Source of the DNA: Comamonas aquatica NBRC 14918
GTDB lineage: Bacteria; Pseudomonadota; Gammaproteobacteria; Burkholderiales; Burkholderiaceae_C
Length of the DNA stretch: 64,000 nucleotides
Assembly (NCBI RefSeq): GCF_000739875.1
Contig: NZ_BBJR01000034.1
Location: 62,001 to 126,000, forward strand
Reading direction: 5' to 3'
Shown here: in pieces, positions 18,482-30,214 of the stretch
Layout: each line of letters starts with the position of its first letter
Position numbering within the stretch: the first letter of the stretch is position 1
Notes under the pieces: model-generated
What the model saw: the letters and a program-made list of their open reading frames with translations, nothing else
Database searches by the model: none
Told to the model about the DNA's origin: nothing
Made by a program: the position numbers and the translations under genes

Positions 18482-18569
18482 GCACCGCAGGTGACGGGCG
18501 CGCGCACGGTGCCGAATCAGAGGGCACGCGGCACATTGCAGCCGCCCGCCCTGCCACGGCGCGCAGGCC

Positions 18570-19457
18570 TCAGCCCAGGGGGCTGGGCTCCGCGCCCACG
18601 GTCGTGGCCGGCAGCCGGTGCACCTCGGCCAGCAGGGCCGCCAGGCTGACCCCCACGGCCTCCACCAGAGCCTGGCCGCGCGCCGCATCGGCCGCAGCGG
18701 CATTGCCGGCCGCGCCGCAGGGGTTGTAGTCCTGCATGGCCCAGCCCAGCTTGGCACTTTTGCCGTTGCCCAGAATGGGATAGTCCCGGGCGCGTTCCTC
18801 GGAGGTGGAGGCGAAGTTCTGCGCGTGCTGCATGCGCACCAGCGCGGGCGCCAGGTGCAGCAGCATCGAGGTTTCCATTTCCCCGCCGTGCACGCCAAAA
18901 CGGTGTTCGTGGGCACTGAAGGCCGCATCGGCCCCGTGCAGCGGCAGGTTGAACCAGCTGCTGTGGTAGACCAGCAGCCCGCACTGCATGCGCAGCTGGC
19001 GCGCGACGATGTCCATGCTGCTGACGTTGCCGCCGTGGGCGTTGAAGATCAGCAGCTTGTGCACGCCGGCGCGGGCCACGCAGGCGCCGATTTCGGTCCA
19101 CAGCGCCAGCAGCGTGGCGGGCGACAGCCCCAGCGTGCCGGCGTAGCTGGCGTGTTCCAGGCTCAGCCCGATCTGCTGCGTGGGCAGGACCAGCACCGGC
19201 ACCTCGGCCGGCAGGTGCGGCAGCGCGGCGGCGACCATGCCGTCCACCAGGGTGCTGTCCACCGACAGCGGCAGGTGCGGGCCATGCTGCTCCACCGCAC
19301 CCACGGGCAGCACCGCCACGGTCTGCGCGGCCAATCCGCTGCGCTGCGCCAGGGCGAAGTCACGGGCCGACACCCCGGCCCAATGGCGCGCGGGCCAGGC
19401 CGTCAGCGGCACATCGGGGACATCGGGCGGGTTCACGGGGAGAGGGAAGGAGCACAT
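18570..19457 (-). CDS. Creatininase-family amidohydrolase
   Basis: The 295-residue protein has the metal-binding motifs of the creatininase / MftE-like family: VGAVEQHGPHLPLSVDSTL at about 50-68, IFNAHGGNVSSM at about 133-144 and VHGGEMETSMLL. Family members are zinc or manganese amidohydrolases acting on creatinine, formamidopyrimidine or peptide substrates; the substrate is not assignable here. The start ATG at 19457 follows a region with no long coding extension that looks real. The gene is divergent from dsbD, with 100 bases between the two starts. Confidence 0.88.
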   Translation of the reverse strand: MCSFPLPVNPPDVPDVPLTAWPARHWAGVSARDFALAQRSGLAAQTVAVLPVGAVEQHGPHLPLSVDSTLVDGMVAAALPHLPAEVPVLVLPTQQIGLSLEHASYAGTLGLSPATLLALWTEIGACVARAGVHKLLIFNAHGGNVSSMDIVARQLRMQCGLLVYHSSWFNLPLHGADAAFSAHEHRFGVHGGEMETSMLLHLAPALVRMQHAQNFASTSEERARDYPILGNGKSAKLGWAMQDYNPCGAAGNAAAADAARGQALVEAVGVSLAALLAEVHRLPATTVGAEPSPLG

Positions 19458-19557
19458 GCCCCTGATCTTAGAGCGTGTTGCAGCGCTACGCCGCCGCCCG
19501 GCCGAAAGCCGCCCTGCGGAAGGAACCACAATACGGTTTCCGCCTCCAAGCTTTGCC

Positions 19558-21834
19558 ATGCCGATATCTGCCCCCGCTTTTCTCCGCCGCCTGCCCCTTG
19601 TCTGGGCGCTGATCCTGTTGAGCCTGCTGCTGGTGTGCGGCGCCGCGCTGCCGACCGCGGCCCAGGCGCAACTGCAGCTCAAGCTGGGCGGTGCAGCGGC
19701 GCAGGGGCCGTCCGACACCGTGGTCACGCCACGCGTGCGCGCCCAGCTGGTGGCCCTGGCGCCCGAGGGCATCGCCCCGGGGCGGCCGCTGGCGCTGGGC
19801 CTGCGCATCGAGCACCAGCCCGACTGGCACACCTACTGGAAGAACGCGGGCGACTCCGGCCTGCCCACGCAGCTGACCTGGCAGCTGCCGGCCGGCCTGC
19901 AGGCGGGCGAGATCGCCTGGCCCGTGCCCCAGCAGATCCGCGTGGGCGACATGCTGAACTACGGCTACGAAGGCACGGTGCTGCTGCCCGTGCCGCTGCA
20001 GGTGGCGCCCGACTTTGCCCCCGGCAGCGACGGCGGGGTGGACATCCGGCTGCACGCCAGCTGGCTGGTGTGCCGCGTGGAATGCATTCCCGAGGAGGGC
20101 AACTTCCTGCTGCGCCTGCCGGCCTCCGCCCCCCAGACCCTGTGGAGCGCGGCCTTCGAGGCCGCCCACGCCCAGGCGCCACTGGCGCTGGACACGGCCC
20201 AGGCCAGCGCCAGCGCCAGCGCGTCGGACGGCGGCGAGCGCCTGCAGCTGCGCGTGGCTGGCCTGCCGCAGGCGGCCCACGGCCAGACCCTGGCGCTGTA
20301 CCCCGAGACCGCCGACACCCTGGTGCATGCCGCCGTGCTGGGCCAGGACTGGCACCAGCGCTGGGACGGTGCCGTGTGGACCGCCGACGTGCCGCTGTCG
20401 CCGATGCGCGGCGAGGCCCCGCCCCAGCTGCCCCTGGTGCTGGGCCTGCCAGCCGCCGGCACCGACGTGGCCCACGCGCCACCCGCCCAGGCCTGGCGCA
20501 TGCAGGCCACGGTGCAGCAGCCCTGGCAGGCGGCCCAGCTGGCCAGCGTGTCGCCCGCGCTGGCGGCGGCCCTGGCCGCCAACCAGCAGGCCGCGGCCAC
20601 GCTGCCGGCCCCGCCCGCGCCCAGTGCCAGCGCCGCCACCTGGCTGCTGGCGGTGCTGGGCGGCCTGGTCGGTGGTCTGCTGCTCAACCTCATGCCCTGC
20701 GTGTTCCCGGTGCTGGCGATCAAGGTCATGGGCTTTGCCCGCCATGGCACGGACACCGCGGCCCAGCGCCGCCACGGCCTGGCCTATGCCGCCGGCGTGG
20801 TCCTCAGCTTCCTGGCCCTGGGCGGCGTGCTGCTGGGCCTGCGCGCGGCGGGCGAACAGCTGGGCTGGGGCTTTCAGCTGCAGTCGCCGGCCGTGGTCGC
20901 GGCGCTGGCCGCGCTGTTCACCCTGATCGGCTTGAACCTGGCCGGCGTGTTCGAGTTCGGCCACGTCCTGCCCAGCCGGGTCGCCAACCTGCACGCCCGC
21001 CATCCGCTGGGCGATGCCTTCCTCTCCGGCGTGGTGGCGGTGGCGATTGCCTCGCCCTGCACCGCGCCGTTCATGGGCGCCTCGCTGGGCTTTGCCGTGG
21101 GCCTGCCGGCGGCGCAGGCGCTGTCGGTGTTTGCGGCCCTGGGCGTGGGCATGGCCCTGCCGTATGTGCTGGTCAGCTGGGTGCCGGCGCTGCTGCGCTG
21201 GCTGCCCCGCCCCGGCGCCTGGATGGACACCTTCCGCCGCGCCATGGCCTTCCCCATGTTCGCCACCGTGATCTGGCTGGTGTGGGTGATCGGCCAGCAG
21301 ACCGGCATCGACGGCGCGGCCACCCTGCTGGCCCTGCTGCTGTGCCTGGCGGCCCTGGCCTGGACGCTGACGCTGCGCGGCCGCACGCGCGCGGTGCTGG
21401 CCCTGCTGGTGCTGGCGCTGGCCGGGTGGCTGGCCCACAGCCTGGGGCGCAACCTGCTGGAGCCCGCGCCGGTGGCCACGGCCACCTCGGCGCGCGACAC
21501 CTGGCAGCCCTGGTCGCCCGACGCCCAGGCGGCGCTGCTGGCCGCCGGCCGCCCCGTGTTCGTGGACTACACCGCCGCCTGGTGCGTGACCTGCCAGGTC
21601 AACAAGCGCACCACCCTGGCCGATGCCGAGGTGCTGGCCGACTTCGCGCGCCGCAACGTGGCCCTGCTGCGCGCCGACTGGACGCGGCGCGACCCGGCCA
21701 TCACCCAGGCCCTGGCCGCCCTGGGCCGCAACGGCGTGCCGGTCTACGTGCTGCTGGCACCGGGCCAGCCCCCGGTGGTGCTGACCGAACTGCTGTCGCG
21801 CCAGGAAGTGCACGCGGCCCTGGCGCAGTTGTAA
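19558..21834 (+). CDS. dsbD: Protein-disulfide reductase DsbD (thiol:disulfide interchange)
   Basis: The 758-residue protein has a signal peptide, an N-terminal periplasmic DsbC/DsbD-type domain (about 40-300), a central multi-helix membrane domain and a C-terminal thioredoxin domain. Redox cysteines are visible in LMPCVFPVLAIK (about 380), ASPCTAPFMGAS (about 500) and AAWCVTCQVNKRT (about 675-678). It carries electrons from cytoplasmic thioredoxin across the inner membrane to periplasmic thiol proteins. The N-terminal domain is longer than in E. coli DsbD and resembles the ScsB-type arrangement, so involvement in copper resistance or cytochrome maturation is possible. It is followed by a nested hairpin terminator. 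Confidence 0.93.
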   Translation: MPISAPAFLRRLPLVWALILLSLLLVCGAALPTAAQAQLQLKLGGAAAQGPSDTVVTPRVRAQLVALAPEGIAPGRPLALGLRIEHQPDWHTYWKNAGDSGLPTQLTWQLPAGLQAGEIAWPVPQQIRVGDMLNYGYEGTVLLPVPLQVAPDFAPGSDGGVDIRLHASWLVCRVECIPEEGNFLLRLPASAPQTLWSAAFEAAHAQAPLALDTAQASASASASDGGERLQLRVAGLPQAAHGQTLALYPETADTLVHAAVLGQDWHQRWDGAVWTADVPLSPMRGEAPPQLPLVLGLPAAGTDVAHAPPAQAWRMQATVQQPWQAAQLASVSPALAAALAANQQAAATLPAPPAPSASAATWLLAVLGGLVGGLLLNLMPCVFPVLAIKVMGFARHGTDTAAQRRHGLAYAAGVVLSFLALGGVLLGLRAAGEQLGWGFQLQSPAVVAALAALFTLIGLNLAGVFEFGHVLPSRVANLHARHPLGDAFLSGVVAVAIASPCTAPFMGASLGFAVGLPAAQALSVFAALGVGMALPYVLVSWVPALLRWLPRPGAWMDTFRRAMAFPMFATVIWLVWVIGQQTGIDGAATLLALLLCLAALAWTLTLRGRTRAVLALLVLALAGWLAHSLGRNLLEPAPVATATSARDTWQPWSPDAQAALLAAGRPVFVDYTAAWCVTCQVNKRTTLADAEVLADFARRNVALLRADWTRRDPAITQALAALGRNGVPVYVLLAPGQPPVVLTELLSRQEVHAALAQL

Positions 21835-21924
21835 AAACCAGAGCGGTTGGCGCAGGTCTGGCCTGCATTTCAGATCAAAAACCATCTGAAACAGCCCATG
21901 GACGCGCGCCAAGCGCTCTTTTTT
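21835..21924 (+). terminator. Nested-hairpin terminator after dsbD
   Basis: Outer arms AGAGCGGTTGGCGC (21840-21853) and GCGCCAAGCGCTCT (21906-21919) pair with one mismatch and end in a six-T run (21919-21924). Inside them is a separate perfect inner hairpin TTTCAGAT (21868-21875) / ATCTGAAA (21884-21891). This two-level shape is shared with elements near 3000, 37760 and 57311. Confidence 0.85.
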
Positions 21925-21935
21925 CAGACGGCCAT

Positions 21936-21975
21936 AAAAAAACCGCTGCCGGTCCCCAGGGACGCGGCAGCGGTT
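21936..21975 (-). terminator. Rho-independent terminator for leftward transcription
   Basis: On the minus strand AACCGCTGCC (revcomp of 21966-21975) pairs perfectly with GGCAGCGGTT (revcomp of 21941-21950), with an inner GTCCC/GGGAC stem (21952-21956, 21959-21963), followed by a run of T (21936-21942 is an A-run on the plus strand). It is the first terminator met by transcripts from gltS, although about 270 bases past its stop, and could instead end a separate small RNA. Confidence 0.85.
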
Positions 21976-22247
21976 CGGTGTTGGCGTGGACCAAGGTTCG
22001 GTTGCTTGTGAAGGGGATCAACCAGCCTTCACCCAAAATTCTTCATCAGCCCACGAACGGTATTGTGCAAGCGGCAGATGACAGGCAGATGACGCATCCA
22101 GCCCCCTGGTGGCTTTGAGCACCAGGCAGGACATGCCGCAGCGGCCCTGACCACCGCACCGATCCGGCGTAGACCCAGGCGGCGGCACCTACAACCGCCC
22201 TCTGGCCTGCGCCTGCGCCGGTGCTGGCACAAGCCCCGCCCCCCCGC
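21976..22247. other. Non-coding gap between dsbD terminators and gltS stop
   Basis: These 272 bases hold no convincing gene. On the minus strand there is a 7-bp hairpin GTGAAGG/CCTTCAC (about 22007-22033) preceding the strong minus-strand terminator at 21936-21975. This would fit the body of a short RNA or a long gltS 3' untranslated region. Confidence 0.5.
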
Positions 22248-23474
22248 TCAGATCAGCAGCTGGATGATGAGCGCATTGACGATGTCCACAAAGAAGCCGC
22301 ACACCAGCGGCACGATGATGAAGGCCCGGTGCGCCGCGCCATGGCTGCGCGTGACGGCCGTCATGTTTGCCACAGCCGTCGCGGTGGAGCCCAGGGCGAT
22401 GCCGCCAAAGCCTGCGGTGATCACCGCCGCCTCGTAGTCGCGGCCCATGCAGCGGAACACCAGCCACAGCGCGAACAGCACGGTCATGCCGATCTGCAGC
22501 GCCAGCACGGTCAGCACAAAGCCCATCACCCCCTGCAGCGCCCACAGCTGCAGGCCCATCAGCGCCATGGTCAGGAACATGCCCAGGCAGATGTCCGAAA
22601 TCATGGCCAGGCCCTGGCGCATGCTGTGCCAGTGGAACTGGCCCAGCTTGCGGCGCTTGCGCGACAGCATCCACTGCCCCAGGGTGTTGCGCAGCACGAT
22701 GCCGCCGATCAGGCAGCCGACGAACATCGGCAGCTGCAGCCCGGCCTCGTAGAACAACGGGGTGATCACGCCGCCCAGCATCAACGCCATGTTCAGCCAC
22801 AGCCAGGCGCGCAGCACGCCGTAGTAGTCCAGCGTGACCGTGAGCTGCTGGTTGGGCACACCCACGTCCAGCGGGCGTGCGCCGCTGCCGTGCACGGCGT
22901 GGCGGCGCATCAGGTAGCTGGCAATCGGGCCGCCGATGGTGCAGGCCGCAATCATGCCCACCATGTTGCTGGCCATGCCCAGCTCGACCGCATTCGCGAT
23001 CCCCAGGCGCTCGACGAAGATCGGCCCCCAGGCCAGCGTGGTGCCCACGCCACCGGTCAGGGAGATGGAGCCGGTCATCAGCCCCGCGCGCGCATCCAGC
23101 CCGAACAGCTGCGCCACCCCCATGCCCAGCAGGTTCTGCAGCACGATGAACAGCGTGGCCAGCGCCAGCAGGATCAGCAGCGGCTTGCCGCCCTCCTTCA
23201 GGGTGCGCAGGTCCGAGCGCAGGCCGATGGCCGCGAAGAAGTACAGCAGAAGGGTGTCGCGCACATTCAGGTCGAACTCGATGCGCGTGCCCAGCAGCGC
23301 ATACGCCAGGCCCACCACGCAGGCGCACAGAAAACCGCCGACCACCGGCTCCGGCACGCTGTAGCGGCGCACCACGCCCCAGTGCGCGGCGATCTTCTGT
23401 CCGGCGAAGAACAGCAGGATGGCCAGGGTGAAGCTCTGGAAGGCGGGGATGTGCAGGGTCTCGGGCAGGGTCAC
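22248..23474 (-). CDS. gltS: Sodium/glutamate symporter GltS
   Basis: The protein has about 408 residues from a GTG start, close to E. coli GltS (401). It is almost entirely hydrophobic, with around ten to twelve membrane segments. Family landmarks are YSVPEPVVGGFL near residue 55, the serine/glycine-rich reentrant loop SLTGGVGTTLAWG in the first half, and a repeat of the same pattern late in the protein (VITAGFGGIALGSTATAVANM). It imports glutamate with sodium. Upstream frame is open to 23546 without an ATG giving a better family fit, so the GTG at 23474 was chosen; the ribosome-binding site is weak. Confidence 0.9.
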   Translation of the reverse strand: MTLPETLHIPAFQSFTLAILLFFAGQKIAAHWGVVRRYSVPEPVVGGFLCACVVGLAYALLGTRIEFDLNVRDTLLLYFFAAIGLRSDLRTLKEGGKPLLILLALATLFIVLQNLLGMGVAQLFGLDARAGLMTGSISLTGGVGTTLAWGPIFVERLGIANAVELGMASNMVGMIAACTIGGPIASYLMRRHAVHGSGARPLDVGVPNQQLTVTLDYYGVLRAWLWLNMALMLGGVITPLFYEAGLQLPMFVGCLIGGIVLRNTLGQWMLSRKRRKLGQFHWHSMRQGLAMISDICLGMFLTMALMGLQLWALQGVMGFVLTVLALQIGMTVLFALWLVFRCMGRDYEAAVITAGFGGIALGSTATAVANMTAVTRSHGAAHRAFIIVPLVCGFFVDIVNALIIQLLI

Positions 23475-23708
23475 GGCGGGCAAGTTGGCAGCAAGATGTA
23501 ACAAAACAAAGCCGGCGATTGTGCATGAAGCCGGCAGACGCACCAAACCACGGCTTGCGCTGTATCAGTACACCTGCAGCTTGCGTCCAGTACTGCGCGG
23601 CGGGCACCCGGCCCGCCGGAGGCATCCGCTACACTGCCCGCTCCCCAGAACCGTCTGCCAGCCCGGGCCGCGCGCCCAGGCTGCGGTCCTTTCTCCGTGC
23701 GAGCGCCC

Positions 23709-24842
23709 ATGTCTTTTGCCCCCCTTCTGAACGACACCTTCCTGCGCGCCTGCCGTCGCCAGGCCACCGACTACACCCCGCTGTGGCTGATGCGCCAGGC
23801 CGGGCGCTACCTGCCCGAGTACAAGGCCACGCGCGCCCAGGCCGGCAGCTTCATGGGCCTGGCCACCAACGTGGACTACGCCACCGAAGTCACGCTGCAG
23901 CCTTTGGCGCGCTTCCCGCTGGACGCCGCCATCCTGTTCAGCGACATCCTGACCGTGCCCGACGCCATGGGCCTGGGCCTGTCGTTCGCCGAAGGTGAAG
24001 GCCCGCGCTTTGCCAAGGTGGTGCGCGACGAGGCCGCCGTGGCCGAACTGGCCGTGCCCGACATGGACAAGCTGCGCTACGTGTTCGACGCCGTGACCAG
24101 CATCCGCAAGGCCTTGAACGGCCGCGTGCCGCTGATCGGCTTCTCGGGCAGCCCCTGGACCCTGGCCTGCTACATGGTCGAGGGCAAGGGCAGCGACGAC
24201 TACCGCCTGGTCAAGAGCCTGATGTACGCGCGCCCCGACCTGATGCACCGCATCCTGGCCGTCAACGCCGACAGCGTGGCCGCCTACCTGAACGCCCAGA
24301 TCGACGCGGGCGCCCAGGCCGTGATGATTTTCGACAGCTGGGGCGGCGTGCTGGCCGACGGTGCGTTCCAGGAATTCAGCCTGGCCTACACCAAGCGCGT
24401 GCTGGCGCAGCTCCAGCGCACCGGCGTGGATGGCACCGACGTGCCGCGCATCGTCTTCACCAAGGGCGGTGGCATCTGGCTGCCCGACATGAAGGACATC
24501 GACTGCGAAGTGCTGGGCCTGGACTGGACCGCCAACCTGGGCAAGGCCCGCGCCATCGTCGGCGGCGCAGTCGGCGGCCCCGGCAAGGCGCTGCAGGGCA
24601 ACATCGACCCGAACGTGCTGTTCGCCCCGCCCGAGCAGGTCGCCGCCCAGGCGCGCGCCGTGCTGGACAGCTTTGGCCGTCCGCACACCGACACCACGAC
24701 GAACGGTCCCACCCACATCTTCAATCTGGGGCATGGCATCAGCCAATTCACCCCGCCGGAGCATGTGGCCGCCCTGGTCGAGGCCGTGCACAGCCACTCG
24801 CGCCAGCTGCGCCAGAGTGCCGCAGCCACGCCACAGCACTGA
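23709..24842 (+). CDS. hemE: Uroporphyrinogen decarboxylase HemE
   Basis: The 377-residue protein converts uroporphyrinogen III to coproporphyrinogen III in haem synthesis, in the cytosol. The two Pfam-type signatures are present: [15 protein letters not shown] at about residues 26-40 and [19 protein letters not shown] at about 143-161, with [15 protein letters not shown] in between holding the catalytic aspartate. The C-terminus carries [16 protein letters not shown], also typical. Length matches the family (about 355-375). A 397-base AT-richer gap with two DnaA-box-like sequences separates it from priA. Confidence 0.96.
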   Translation: MSFAPLLNDTFLRACRRQATDYTPLWLMRQAGRYLPEYKATRAQAGSFMGLATNVDYATEVTLQPLARFPLDAAILFSDILTVPDAMGLGLSFAEGEGPRFAKVVRDEAAVAELAVPDMDKLRYVFDAVTSIRKALNGRVPLIGFSGSPWTLACYMVEGKGSDDYRLVKSLMYARPDLMHRILAVNADSVAAYLNAQIDAGAQAVMIFDSWGGVLADGAFQEFSLAYTKRVLAQLQRTGVDGTDVPRIVFTKGGGIWLPDMKDIDCEVLGLDWTANLGKARAIVGGAVGGPGKALQGNIDPNVLFAPPEQVAAQARAVLDSFGRPHTDTTTNGPTHIFNLGHGISQFTPPEHVAALVEAVHSHSRQLRQSAAATPQH

Positions 24843-24854
24843 GCACCCACTCAC

Positions 24855-24889
24855 ATGCAGTTTGTAGGTTTTTGGCTTACAGACTGCAT
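24855..24889. repeat. Inverted repeat just downstream of hemE
   Basis: ATGCAGTTTGTA (24855-24866) and TACAGACTGCAT (24878-24889) pair at 11 of 12 positions around an 11-base loop rich in T. No T-run follows, so it may be a terminator of the weaker kind or a protein-binding site. Confidence 0.55.
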
Positions 24890-25003
24890 GGCAGACCGGG
24901 GCGCGGCGGGGCGCCCGTTTGCAGCCAAAAAACAACAACTCCGCCCAAGCAGCGGGCATCCCCCTGAGATTTACACGCACTTGACATGTGCACGGCCTTC
25001 GAC

Positions 25004-25012
25004 TTATGCACA
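25004..25012 (+). promoter_or_regulatory. DnaA-box-like 9-mer
   Basis: TTATGCACA matches the relaxed DnaA consensus TTATNCACA at every defined position. It lies in the hemE-priA gap, 188 bases from a second match. Confidence 0.5.
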
Positions 25013-25191
25013 ACTTGGTGCATGCAGCCACCGGCCTTGCTTGCCCCCAAGGCTATAGCAAAAAACCACGCCTTATCGTAGCAAGCCATTGTTTTAAAAC
25101 ACAAAAGCTCGTCACAACTTTGTCATGCCCGATTTTTTTCCCGCGCATGCCTTTCGGGCGACGCCAGCTGTGGTAAACAATCCCCACAAAG

Positions 25192-25200
25192 TTATCCACA
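25192..25200 (+). promoter_or_regulatory. DnaA box (strict consensus)
   Basis: TTATCCACA is the strict high-affinity DnaA box. It ends 39 bases before the priA ATG, so bound DnaA could influence priA transcription. Confidence 0.6.
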
Positions 25201-25239
25201 GAAACGTCCCGTGCTTCGGGACTTCCTTCTCCGACACGC

Positions 25240-28714
<3,475 letters not shown>

Positions 28715-28740
28715 AGCCCCTCTGAGGCGCGGTGCGCCTT

Positions 28741-28768
28741 CCCCTTCCCGCGCGCTGCGGGAGAGGGG
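28741..28768. repeat. REP-like palindrome
   Basis: CCCCTTCCCGC-GCGCT-GCGGGAGAGGGG forms a stem with one mismatch. This type of short palindrome is scattered through many proteobacterial intergenic regions. It lies 26 bases after the asparaginase stop. Confidence 0.65.
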
Positions 28769-28868
28769 CGACACCGGCGCGGCGGTGCGGCCCAGGCTTG
28801 ATGGTCACGTGCGGGGCCGCGCCAGTTGCGCCGGCCACGCCCGATGGCGCACACAGGCATCTAATCAA

Positions 28869-28909
28869 CGCCCAGCGCAGTCCCTGACTGTGCTGGGCGC
28901 TCTTGTTTT
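28869..28909 (+). terminator. Probable terminator between asparaginase and the AEC permease gene
   Basis: CGCCCAGCGCAGT (28869-28881) and ACTGTGCTGGGCG (28887-28899) pair at 12 of 13 positions with a CCCTG loop, followed by CTCTTGTTTTC. It lies in the 345-base convergent gap at 28715-29059, whose remainder (28910-29059) shows no gene. Confidence 0.75.
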
Positions 28910-29059
28910 CATAAACGTCTCTCGCGCACACCGCCCGCGCAACGTGCCGCCAAGCCCGCACCGGCACCGCCAGATCGCCAAGCCGCCAGCCAGGACGCCC
29001 CCGGCACCGATACGCGTCAAATTGCCTTCCAGCCCAGTACCCACCTGCGCTGAACGCTC

Positions 29060-30013
29060 TTATTTTTTTAGCAGCAGATCCACCACCAGCGAAAAACTCA
29101 CAAAGGCCAGCGCCGTGCTCACCAGGATGATGCGCGCCACGCGCCCGCCGTGGGCGCCGAAGCGCTCGGTCAGCAGCGACACATTGCTGGCACTGGGCAG
29201 GGCCGCCACCAGCACCAGGGCCACCACCGTCTCGGGGGCCAGCGCGGCGCCGGCCGCCAGCGCCAGCTGGCAGGCCAGCCAGACCAGCAGCGGGTGCAGC
29301 AGCAGCTTGGCCAGGGCGATCGGCACGTAATGGCGCGCAGCCACCTGTTCGTGCTGGTTCATCTGCGAGCGCGCCAACACCGCCCCGATGGTGAACAGCG
29401 CCACGGGCGAGGCCGCCCCGGCCAGCATGGCCACGGTCTGGTCGATGGGCCCGGGCAACTGCAGCGCGCTGGCCGAGGCCACGGCCCCCAGCGCAATCGC
29501 CCAGGGCATGGGATTGGTCAGCATGCCGCCCAGGGCCTTGCGCAGCGCCGGCAGGGCCCCACCTTCCCCCTGGCCCAGGCGCGACAGCGCGATGCACAGC
29601 GAGGTGGTGATCAGCATGTCGATGGCCATGGTCAGGATCACCGTGCCGGCGCTGCCCGCGCCCAGCAGCGCCACCAGCAGCGGCACGCCCATGAAGCCAG
29701 AGTTGGGAAAGGCCGCCACCAGGGCGCCAAACGCGGCGTCGTTCCAGCCCCAGCGCCGGCGCGTGGCCAGCACCGTGCCAGCCACCAGCAGCAGGCCGCA
29801 GCCCAGGTAGACGGCGCCGACCACCGGGTCCAGCAGTTGGGCGATGGGCGTCTGCGCCCCAAAGCGAAACAGCATGCACGGCAGCGCGAAATACAGCACA
29901 AAGGTGTTCAGCCCCGGAATGGCAGCCAGCGGCAGCACCCCGCGGCGTGTGGCGATGAAGCCGCACAGCACCAGGGCGAAGAAGGGGAAGGTGACAGCAA
30001 GAATGGACAGCAC
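29060..30013 (-). CDS. AEC-family permease (auxin efflux carrier-like transporter)
   Basis: The 317-residue protein has about ten membrane segments in two five-helix halves, the fold of the AEC (auxin efflux carrier) family. Markers include AAFPNSGFMGVPLLVALLG near residues 99-117 and ALPSASNVSLLTERFG near the end, the conserved discontinuous-helix regions with small residues. Bacterial members export or import dicarboxylates such as malate or malonate; the substrate here is open. The start codon is a GTG. The gene is divergent from rep, 201 bases away. Confidence 0.88.
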   Translation of the reverse strand: MLSILAVTFPFFALVLCGFIATRRGVLPLAAIPGLNTFVLYFALPCMLFRFGAQTPIAQLLDPVVGAVYLGCGLLLVAGTVLATRRRWGWNDAAFGALVAAFPNSGFMGVPLLVALLGAGSAGTVILTMAIDMLITTSLCIALSRLGQGEGGALPALRKALGGMLTNPMPWAIALGAVASASALQLPGPIDQTVAMLAGAASPVALFTIGAVLARSQMNQHEQVAARHYVPIALAKLLLHPLLVWLACQLALAAGAALAPETVVALVLVAALPSASNVSLLTERFGAHGGRVARIILVSTALAFVSFSLVVDLLLKK

Positions 30014-30214
30014 GGTGGGCGATTGTGGCAGCAGCGCCCGGACGTTCGCCTACACCGCTTACGCGCAGGCGACAAGTGTTGCCGTCTGCAAACTCTTGGC
30101 CCGCGCGGGCAAGGCCGGCCCCCCTCGCGGCACCGGGTGGGCTTGCGTATGATGGGGCACGCCTGCCTGCCAGGCGTTTGTTGTTTGTCCGTCCTTGCTG
30201 CCCCTTCCTGTCCC

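Larger units (their letters stand above)
24843..25239. other. AT-richer hemE-priA intergenic region with DnaA-box-like sites
   Basis: This 397-base gap holds no gene that I can support. It contains two perfect matches to TTATNCACA, at 25004-25012 (TTATGCACA) and 25192-25200 (TTATCCACA), plus an AT-rich stretch between them (TTTTAAAACACAAAAG region near 25092 and GATTTTTTTCCC near 25131). A TTGACA at 24981-24986 could serve as a -35 element with the -10 in the area of the first box. Confidence 0.6.

Noticed and set aside
18618-22118. 1,166-codon plus-strand frame over the creatininase and dsbD region
   Set aside because: It is out of frame with dsbD and antisense to the creatininase gene; its translation is Ala/Gly/Arg-rich without motifs.
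24981-25009. A sigma-70 promoter with TTGACA before priA
   Set aside because: The -35 is perfect, but the best -10 at a 17-base spacing is only TTATGC, and it lies 230 bases from priA; it was mentioned only inside the gap entry.
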